From Limisphaera sp049537155 (GTDB lineage: Bacteria; Verrucomicrobiota; Verrucomicrobiia; Limisphaerales; Limisphaeraceae): 64,000 bases of DNA. Below are positions 42,237 to 49,256 of the stretch, piece by piece. How positions within the stretch are numbered: position 1 is the first letter of the stretch; the number at the start of each line of letters is the position of its first letter. Position numbers and translations under genes: made by a program. The DNA is taken from NCBI RefSeq assembly GCF_049537155.1, contig NZ_JBMVQZ010000002.1:124001-188000 (forward strand), read 5' to 3'. The notes beneath the pieces were generated by a model, which saw nothing but the letters and a program-made list of their open reading frames with translations, ran no database searches and was not told the DNA's origin.

Positions 42237-44438
42237 ATGGCCATGGAATCCACTGTGGAAAACCATAAGACCGTTGCATCCGAAGCCCGTGTCAACGCGC
42301 CGGACCGTCCGTACCCTTTGGAACGGACGCGCAACATCGGCATTGCCGCGCACATCGATGCCGGCAAAACCACCACCACCGAGCGCATCCTTTTCTACAC
42401 GGGCATCACCCATCGCATGGGCGATGTGGACGACGGCAACACCGTGACCGACTGGATGGAACAGGAACGCGAGCGGGGCATCACCATCACCTCCGCCGCC
42501 ACCACCTGCTACTGGACCCAGAAGGAGGACGGCCTGGTGAAACTGTTCCCCGGCATCGGGCACCGGATCAACATCATTGACACACCGGGTCACGTGGATT
42601 TCACCGCGGAGGTCGAACGTTCCATGCGCGTGTTGGACGGCGCCATCGCCGTCTTCTGCGGCGTGGCCGGCGTGCAGCCCCAGTCCGAAACCGTCTGGCG
42701 CCAGGCCACCAAATACCGCGTCCCCCGCATCGCCTTCGTCAACAAGATGGACCGCGTGGGCGCCAACTTCGAAAAGGCCGTGGACGAAATGCGGCGGCGC
42801 CTGGGCGCCTACGCGTGGCCCGTGGTCCTCCCGCTGGGCAAGGAGGACAACCTGCGCGGCGTCATTGACGTCATCAACCAGCGCGCCCTCATCTACGATC
42901 CCGAGGATGAATTCGGGATGAAATTCGAGATCACCGAAATCCCGGCCGAGGAAAAGGAACGCGCCCGGCAGGCGTTGAAGGAACTCATCGAGGCCGTCGC
43001 CAACAAGGATGACCAGGTCGCCGAGCTGGTCATCGAGGACAAACCCGTTCCCCCCGAGCTCCTCAAGCGGGCCATCCGGCGGCTCACCTGCGCGCTGGAA
43101 TTCGTCCCGGTGCTTGCAGGGTCCGCCTTCCGCAAACGGGGTGTTCAACCGCTGATCGACGCCGTCGTGGACTACCTGCCCTCGCCCCTGGACATTCCAC
43201 CGGCCGTGGGCTGGAAACCCGGCACCGAGGAGAAGGTCGAGGTCCCGACCACCGACCACGGCCCGTTCTGCTCCCTGGCCTTCAAACTCTGGAGCGATCC
43301 CTACGTGGGCAAGCTGGTGTTCTTCCGCGTGTACAGCGGCCAGCTCAAGAAGGGCGACGTCATTTACAACCCCCGCACCGGCAAACGCGAGCGCGTCAGC
43401 CGCGTCATGATGGTGCAGGCCGACAAACGGATCGACGTGGAAAAGGTGTTCGCCGGCGACATCGCGGCCCTGGTTGGCCTGCGCAACATTACCACCGGCG
43501 ACACCCTCTGCGACGAGAAGTTCGAGATCATTCTCGAGCCGCCCACCTTCCCGGAGCCGGTCATCAGCATGGCCATCGAGCCCAAGACCAAGGGCGACCG
43601 GGACCGTCTCATGGAAGGCCTCCAGCGCCTGGCCGAGGAGGATCCGACCTTCCGCGTCTTCACCAACGAGGAGACCGGCCAGCTGATCATCGCCGGCATG
43701 GGCGAGTTGCACCTGGAGATCATTCGCGACCGGCTTTTCCGCGAGTTCAAGGTCGAGGCCGTGGCCGGTGCGCCCCAGATCGCCTACCGCGAGACCATCA
43801 CCCAGACCGCCACCGGCGAGGGCAAGTTCATCCGCCAAACGGGCGGCCGCGGGCAGTACGGTCACGTCATCATCGAGGTCGCACCCAACGAACGCGGCAA
43901 AGGCATCGAGATCGAAAACAAGATTGTCGGCGGCGTCATTCCCAAGGAGTACATCCCCGCGGTCATTGACGGCCTGAACGAGGGCATCCAGGGCGGTGTG
44001 CTGGCCGGTTACCCGCTGGTGGACCTCAAGATCGCCATCGTGGACGGGTCGTACCACGAGGTGGACTCCAGCGAGCTGGCGTTCAAAATGGCCGGCATCT
44101 TCGCCCTCAAAGACGCCTGCAAGAAGGCCAACGTCATCATCCTGGAGCCGGTCATGAAGGTGGAGGTCACCACCCCGGACGAGTACCAGGGCGACATCAT
44201 GGGCGACCTGAACCGGCGCCGTGGCCGCATCACCGGCATTGAGGCCAAGGACACCGCCATGGTCATCTCCGCCGAGGTGCCCCTGGCCGAGATGTTCGGC
44301 TATGCCACGGCCATCCGGTCACTCTCCAAAGGTCGCGCATCCTACTCCATGGAACCGCTCCGGTTCGAACCCGTGCCGGCCCAGATCCTGGAGAAGATCC
44401 TCGACATGACCAAGGACCGGCCCGCGGCCCGAAGCTGA
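42237..44438 (+). CDS. fusA: Elongation factor G
   Basis: 733-residue translocation GTPase. G motifs are intact: AHIDAGKTTTTERI, DTPGHVDF, NKMD. It has MGDVDDGNTVTDWM and the domain IV/V segments (QTGGRGQYGHV, GRITGIEAKD, SYSMEPLRFEPVP). The first 30 or so residues (through about TVASEARVNAP) extend beyond the usual start, so the ATG at 42237 or the ATG at 42243 could be right; both lie downstream of a terminator-like hairpin with no visible Shine-Dalgarno. No second tuf gene follows. Confidence 0.97.
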   Translation: MAMESTVENHKTVASEARVNAPDRPYPLERTRNIGIAAHIDAGKTTTTERILFYTGITHRMGDVDDGNTVTDWMEQERERGITITSAATTCYWTQKEDGLVKLFPGIGHRINIIDTPGHVDFTAEVERSMRVLDGAIAVFCGVAGVQPQSETVWRQATKYRVPRIAFVNKMDRVGANFEKAVDEMRRRLGAYAWPVVLPLGKEDNLRGVIDVINQRALIYDPEDEFGMKFEITEIPAEEKERARQALKELIEAVANKDDQVAELVIEDKPVPPELLKRAIRRLTCALEFVPVLAGSAFRKRGVQPLIDAVVDYLPSPLDIPPAVGWKPGTEEKVEVPTTDHGPFCSLAFKLWSDPYVGKLVFFRVYSGQLKKGDVIYNPRTGKRERVSRVMMVQADKRIDVEKVFAGDIAALVGLRNITTGDTLCDEKFEIILEPPTFPEPVISMAIEPKTKGDRDRLMEGLQRLAEEDPTFRVFTNEETGQLIIAGMGELHLEIIRDRLFREFKVEAVAGAPQIAYRETITQTATGEGKFIRQTGGRGQYGHVIIEVAPNERGKGIEIENKIVGGVIPKEYIPAVIDGLNEGIQGGVLAGYPLVDLKIAIVDGSYHEVDSSELAFKMAGIFALKDACKKANVIILEPVMKVEVTTPDEYQGDIMGDLNRRRGRITGIEAKDTAMVISAEVPLAEMFGYATAIRSLSKGRASYSMEPLRFEPVPAQILEKILDMTKDRPAARS

Positions 44439-45130
44439 CCCGGTCATCCGGCCGGCAGGACCGGCCTTTCCGGCCGGATCGCATTGTTCGACGCGCGCCG
44501 CTTTACGGCCCGGGCGGGGGACGCGCCGTCACCGGGCACCGTTGCCGGGCAGTTTGCGCCCGGAAGACAGGATCCCCGGGTGCCCAAGCTCCTCCTGGCT
44601 GCCTGCGCCTGCGTTTCCGGCCCCCCGGTCGTGCTTCGCCAGCGAGTGAAGGCCCCCCGGAGCTTCAGGGCCATGGAACACGCGCTTCGGCACCAAGTTT
44701 GTACCCTCTTGGAGAGGGCACCCTACACCCGGGCCGCCGGCAAGGGCAGGGGTGATGGGCCGGACTCCTTGACACTGCGCAGGTGCTCGTCCTCAGGAAG
44801 GGACACCTCCCGCACAGCGCCCCTTGTCGCCCCTGTTCGAGAGGCATCGCTCCCTTTGCGGGTCGGGTGTTTCCCCGGGCATCATCGTGCTGGTCGCGGT
44901 TGGTTGTCGAGGTTCGTCGGGTGCTCTGGTAATCGGTCGGACGGTCCCACCGGCTCCAGCACGGATGCCGGCTCCACCCTGCTTGCGTTCCAACTGGTTC
45001 GACGGCCCGGACTTGAGGGGGTTCCGACGGGCCATTTTTCGATTCACAGCCCGCCGGTGGCCCGGCTACAGTGGTTACGCAAACGATCCGGCTGCCGTCG
45101 TGGGGCAACGATTGCAGCAGGGGTGTGTCT
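44439..45130. other. 692-bp spacer after fusA
   Basis: No supported gene. It begins with a 10-bp perfect inverted repeat (44446-44479). The rest is GC-rich sequence with Arg/Pro-rich open frames that do not look like proteins. A TTGACA at 44769 has no matching -10. Confidence 0.5.
44446..44479 (+). terminator. Candidate terminator after fusA
   Basis: ATCCGGCCGG at 44446-44455 and CCGGCCGGAT at 44470-44479 form a perfect 10-bp stem with a 14-base loop, 7 bp after the fusA stop. There is no T-tract, so it is either a Rho-assisted terminator or an mRNA 3'-end stabiliser. Confidence 0.45.
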
Positions 45131-45778
45131 ATGAACGGGCTGGCATCGTGGCTGGAGAGCCCAGAGGGCTGGGGACAGGCGTTGCTCGTGGCTGCCGGGG
45201 CGTACGCCCTCGGCTGCCTGGCCGGCGGCTATTACCTGGTCAGGTGGACCACCGGGCAGGACATGCGCCGGGTCGGCAGCGGCAGTGTGGGCGCGCGAAA
45301 CGTCAGCACCGTCCTCGGCCCCAAGGGCTTCGTGGCCACGTTGATCTGGGACGTGCTGAAGGGCGTGCTCGCCGTGTGGGGCACCCGGGTCGGCACCGGT
45401 GATCCGCGTCTGGAGGGGCTGGCCCTGCTGGCTGTCCTGGCCGGCCATCTTTGGCCGCTGCAGCTCGGGTTTCGCGGAGGCAAGGGGGTGGCCACATCGC
45501 TGGGCGGGCTGTTGGTTTATGACCCGGAACTGTTGGGCGCATTGGCGCTGCTTTTTTTGCCGCCGTGGGCTCTGTTGCGCCGTACCATCCTGCCGGGCAT
45601 GATCGCTTACGCGCTGTTGCCGATGGCGGCCTGGTTTCTGGACAAAGAGCCGTATCATGTCAGCGTCCTGACCGTCGCCTCGGCACTGGTGTTGTATGCC
45701 CACCGGCGAAACCTGGTGGAGGAATGGCACGCGTTGGGCTGGGGTTCGCGTCCGGCGGTGAACTCCGACAAATCGTGA
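45131..45778 (+). CDS. plsY: Glycerol-3-phosphate acyltransferase PlsY
   Basis: 215-residue inner-membrane enzyme that acylates glycerol 3-phosphate from acyl-phosphate, the first step of phospholipid synthesis. It has about five to six hydrophobic segments and the PlsY signatures GSGSVGARNVS (motif 1) and FRGGKGVATSLGG (motif 2). The ATG at 45131 (MNGLASW) gives a sensible first membrane helix. Its stop lies 9 bp before the GNAT-aminotransferase fusion, whose ribosome-binding site (GAGGTGAAC) spans the gap, so the two are probably translated together. Confidence 0.92.
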   Translation: MNGLASWLESPEGWGQALLVAAGAYALGCLAGGYYLVRWTTGQDMRRVGSGSVGARNVSTVLGPKGFVATLIWDVLKGVLAVWGTRVGTGDPRLEGLALLAVLAGHLWPLQLGFRGGKGVATSLGGLLVYDPELLGALALLFLPPWALLRRTILPGMIAYALLPMAAWFLDKEPYHVSVLTVASALVLYAHRRNLVEEWHALGWGSRPAVNSDKS

Positions 45779-45787
45779 GGTGAACCT

Positions 45788-47440
45788 ATGCAAGAGCGTG
45801 AACCTCTGGTGTTCAAATTCGCCTCGGAGGATTGGGAATTCGAGGCCATTCACCGGCTGAACTACAAGACCTTTGTCGAGGAGATCCCGCAGCATGAACG
45901 GTCCCCCTCCCAGCGCCTGGTGGACAAATTCCACAACGAGAACACCTACCTGATCTGCCTGTGCGGGCGGGAACTGGCCGGCATGCTGGCCGTCCGGGGC
46001 AACCGGCCGTTTTCACTGGACCAGAAGCTGCCCAACCTGGACAGCTACCTGCCCCCTGGCCGGCGGATTTGTGAGGTGCGCCTGCTGGCCATCGAGAAGA
46101 AGTACCGCGGAACCCGCGGCGGTCAGATCCTGGCCGGTCTGCTGGCGCTGCTCTGGCAGCACGGTATTGAGAAAGGTTACGACCTGGCCATCATCTCCGG
46201 AACCACCCGGCAACAGAAGCTCTACCGGCACCTCGGGTTCGTGCCGTTCGGCCCGCTGGTCGGGTCCGGTGAAGCCCAGTTCCAGCCGATGTACATCACC
46301 TTGGAAACGTTCGAGGTCCGCGCGCGCGAGTTTCTTCGCAGTGCGCCGGCCCGTTCCTTCCATCCCTCGGCCGTGAATTTCCTGCCCGGTCCGGTGGCCG
46401 TCCGCCGGGAGGTGCGCCGGGCCTTCGAGCAATCGCCCGAATCGCATCGGAGCCCGGTTTTCATGAGCGATTTCCACGCCACACGCCAGTGCCTGTGCGA
46501 AATGACCGGGGCCGCTCACTGCCAGATCCTGGTCGGCTCCGGTACACTGGCCAACGACGCGGTCGGCGGCCAGTTGGCCCTGGAAGGCGGGCGCGGCCTG
46601 GTCCTGAACAACGGCGAGTTCGGGACCCGACTGGTGGACCATGCCCGGCGTTGGGGGTTGGATTTCGATGTCTACGAGGTCGCATGGGGCGCGCCATTCG
46701 ACCTCGCAGAGGTCCGGCGCCGGATCGAACACACGCCGGAGCTGCGTTGGGTCTGGGCCGTGCATTGCGAAACCTCCACCGGCGTTTTGAACGACCTGAA
46801 CGCGTTGAAGGCCGTCTGCGCCGAGTTCGGACTGAAGCTTTGTGCCGACTGCATCAGCTCCCTCGGCACCGTGCCGGTGGACCTACACGGCGTTTACCTG
46901 GCCACGGGCGCCAGCGGCAAAGGCCTCCGCAGTTACCCCGGTCTCTCCATGGTGTTCCATCACCATGAACTGCGGCCCGCACCGGATCGGTTGCCGCGGT
47001 ACCTTGACCTGGGCTATTACGCCGCCCAGGACGGCGTGCCGTTCACTTTCAGCTCCAACCTGCTCCATGCGCTGCGCGTGGCCATCCGCCACGCAGATTG
47101 GGAACGCCGCTTCGCCCAGGTCGCCGAACTGGGAGCCGAACTGCGGCGGCGCCTCCGTGAAGCCGGTTTCCAACTCCTGGCCCCCGAGTCCATCGCCGCA
47201 CCCGCCGTCGTCACAATTGTCCTGCCACCGGAGCTGTCCTCTGTCGAACTGGGCCGGCGCATGGAAGAAAACGGGTTCCTCCTCAGCTACAACAGCGAGT
47301 ACCTCCGGCGCCGCAACTGGATCCAGATTGCCCTGATGGGCGAATGCGCCCGGGAAAAGGTCTTCTCCATGGTCAACGTACTCAAACGCGTGGCCTTCCA
47401 CGGCACCGGTGCGCGGCGCCCGGTCGCGGCGCTGGAGTAG
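45788..47440 (+). CDS. Fused GNAT-type (N-acyltransferase-like) and class V aminotransferase protein
   Basis: 550 residues in two enzymes. Residues 1-175 are a GNAT-fold acyltransferase; EEIPQHERSPSQRLVDKFH and TYLICLCGRELAGMLAVRG recall autoinducer-synthase/FeeM-type N-acyl transferases, and KKYRGTRGGQ is the acyl-CoA/ACP pyrophosphate loop. Residues about 190-545 are a PLP-dependent class V aminotransferase: VGSGTLANDAV, CETSTGVLNDL, LCADCISSLGT, and the PLP Lys about 378 in GASGKGL. The nearest relatives of the second half are probably serine-glyoxylate or aminoethylphosphonate-type enzymes. It directly follows plsY, which hints at an amino-lipid or N-acyl-amino-acid role; that is inference. 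Confidence 0.85.
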   Translation: MQEREPLVFKFASEDWEFEAIHRLNYKTFVEEIPQHERSPSQRLVDKFHNENTYLICLCGRELAGMLAVRGNRPFSLDQKLPNLDSYLPPGRRICEVRLLAIEKKYRGTRGGQILAGLLALLWQHGIEKGYDLAIISGTTRQQKLYRHLGFVPFGPLVGSGEAQFQPMYITLETFEVRAREFLRSAPARSFHPSAVNFLPGPVAVRREVRRAFEQSPESHRSPVFMSDFHATRQCLCEMTGAAHCQILVGSGTLANDAVGGQLALEGGRGLVLNNGEFGTRLVDHARRWGLDFDVYEVAWGAPFDLAEVRRRIEHTPELRWVWAVHCETSTGVLNDLNALKAVCAEFGLKLCADCISSLGTVPVDLHGVYLATGASGKGLRSYPGLSMVFHHHELRPAPDRLPRYLDLGYYAAQDGVPFTFSSNLLHALRVAIRHADWERRFAQVAELGAELRRRLREAGFQLLAPESIAAPAVVTIVLPPELSSVELGRRMEENGFLLSYNSEYLRRRNWIQIALMGECAREKVFSMVNVLKRVAFHGTGARRPVAALE

Positions 47441-47614
47441 AAACGGGACCACCCGCACCCTCTGCATGCCCGGGAATGGCCTGCCCCGGGGACGGTGGAG
47501 GCCGCCTTCGCCGGCGCCGGCCTGCTCTGGAGAGAATGGAATCCCGGGGCGTTTGCACCGGCCGGGCACACGCCACAGCCGGCCCGGCTCGTGCGCCCAC
47601 CTCCGATCCCACGG

Positions 47615-48475
47615 TCAATGCCCCGCCAGCTCGTCCATGCGCCGGTGCATGCGGGGAAGCGGCACGACATGCACGAGTGAGGTGGCCGCCCAGGGCCGGG
47701 TTTCGGCGGCCCCCGCCCGGGTGACCACTCCCTCAAACTCCTCGAGAATCCCGTGAAACCGATCGCGTTCCGCCCAGGCCACCAGCCGCTTGCGAGCCTC
47801 CTCCACGTGCTCATCCCCGCTCTCCGCACCTTCTCCGTCCCGTCCGGCCACGAAGCGGGCAAAGTCCGGGATCACCGCCAGCGTGGAGGGGATGTCCAAC
47901 ACCACCGCCCTCCCGGTTTCCCGGCTCACGGCCAGCCACGCCGTCAGGGCCCGCGTCCGACCAGCCACAGCGATCCTGATGCCCCGGCAGTCGAATGGAT
48001 GGCCACCACGTTTCACCACGTCCTTGAGCAATGCCTCCTGCCGCTCTGCATCGAAATCCTCCGGTTCCCTCGGTATGCCCACCACCACACCCGCAACTTC
48101 CCCGGCTCCGGCCTGGCGAATCTGCTGGTGCACGGGATGGTTGAGATCCCGCAGCGCGCACACCAGAGGACGGAGGAAGTTGAAGTAGTAACCGGTGGCC
48201 AACCCGCGGGCCAGGCCGTAGGAATCGGCATCATCCGCAGCCGACCGGATCCGCCGACACACGAGAACCATCGCCAGCAAAAACGCGCCCAAGCCTCCAA
48301 GGATGGCGGCCAAGGGTTCGAGAAAGCCCCATGTGTGGGTCTGACGTGACTCCTGCACACTCGCCCACAGCCACCAAGACGTCGCGGCAAAAGACAGCAG
48401 CAGACACACCACGGCCGGTCGCGGCCAGGCCCGGTCAACCGCACGCAGGAATGTACCCAAACGCATGGAGCTCAT
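47615..48475 (-). CDS. Transmembrane STING-domain protein (TM-STING candidate)
   Basis: 286 residues. Two N-terminal membrane helices (about 20-40 and 51-73) are followed by a soluble domain (about 84-280) with STING-like landmarks. GLATGYYFNFLRPLV (91-105) matches the GLA-x-(S/G)-YY-x-x-(F/Y)-L-R dimer helix of animal STING around Tyr167. VVLDIPSTL (191-199) aligns with the VLEYATPL ligand-floor strand (Glu260/Thr263 in human), giving Asp194 and Thr198, an acidic-Thr pair of the kind bacterial STING uses for cyclic-di-GMP. Arg173/Arg175, about 20 residues upstream, could be the lid Arg (human Arg238). The last third is helical, ending in VHVVPLPRMH. In bacterial CBASS, TM-STING is a cyclic-dinucleotide receptor thought to act at membranes. 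No CD-NTase gene lies nearby. The start is ATG 48475, or 48466. Confidence 0.7.
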   Translation of the reverse strand: MSSMRLGTFLRAVDRAWPRPAVVCLLLSFAATSWWLWASVQESRQTHTWGFLEPLAAILGGLGAFLLAMVLVCRRIRSAADDADSYGLARGLATGYYFNFLRPLVCALRDLNHPVHQQIRQAGAGEVAGVVVGIPREPEDFDAERQEALLKDVVKRGGHPFDCRGIRIAVAGRTRALTAWLAVSRETGRAVVLDIPSTLAVIPDFARFVAGRDGEGAESGDEHVEEARKRLVAWAERDRFHGILEEFEGVVTRAGAAETRPWAATSLVHVVPLPRMHRRMDELAGH

Positions 48476-49256
48476 GATTCACCGGTTCGTTCGTGGGTCC
48501 GGTGTCGGCGAGCGGCTCGCGCCCGTTTTCCACGGACCGCGGGAAACACAGGGGACCTGCCCGAGCGGTCCTTCCACGGATCCCTGCCCATCGTCCGGCC
48601 CCACCCAACGCGCACACAAGCGAATTGTCGAGACGAAAAATGGAGTGGGCTGCGGACACCGCGAGATCGTTGCGGAAGGCTTCCCCTCCTGCGCTCGAAG
48701 GCGAGAAGGTCCGGTCGGTGTGGGCCCTTCGCTTTAGCCTGCGGACACGAACCGGGAGAGAAAACGGAAGAGCGCTGGATGGTCCTGGAGGTCGATGCAC
48801 CGGGCGCGGTCCTGTGCGTGGTCTGGAGGGCATTCTCTTGGTGCAGGTGCAAACCTTTCCGGGACCTCATCAGCCAACCCGCAGGCGGAATATGACTTAC
48901 AGCGGCAATTCCTCCGGTCCGCGCAGTCGGTCCCCGGATGAGCGTGCCGGTGGCTTGCCGTGGCCGCGGGAGCCTGGCGGTGTGGAACGTACGGGCGTCC
49001 GAACCGTCACGGGCAGCAATAACAAGGTTTTTGGCAGGAATGCCAGTTGTGGGAGTGCGCATGCGGGCTCCATCCTGAAACGAGGTTTGGGAGGTCTACC
49101 GTGGGCCGGCTTTCCCCGGATGGGATGCGAGGAGAAGAAAGGACGTCGGATCCGGGGAAAACCCCGGCGAAGAAACCGATTGGCGCCATGGGGGCGATGC
49201 CAAGCCCGGGGAACCGGGCGAAAGATGTCGGGAAACGCCGGTGGAAGAGTGCGTCC
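48476..49256. other. 781-bp spacer between the STING-like gene and the pectate-lyase-like gene
   Basis: Divergent intergenic region. Open frames are Arg/Pro-rich and not convincing. In particular, no nucleotidyltransferase-type gene, which would be expected beside a CBASS effector, is present. No promoter match stood out. Confidence 0.55.

Noticed and set aside
44769..44797. TTGACA as a promoter for plsY
   Set aside because: No reasonable -10 sequence 16-18 bp downstream.
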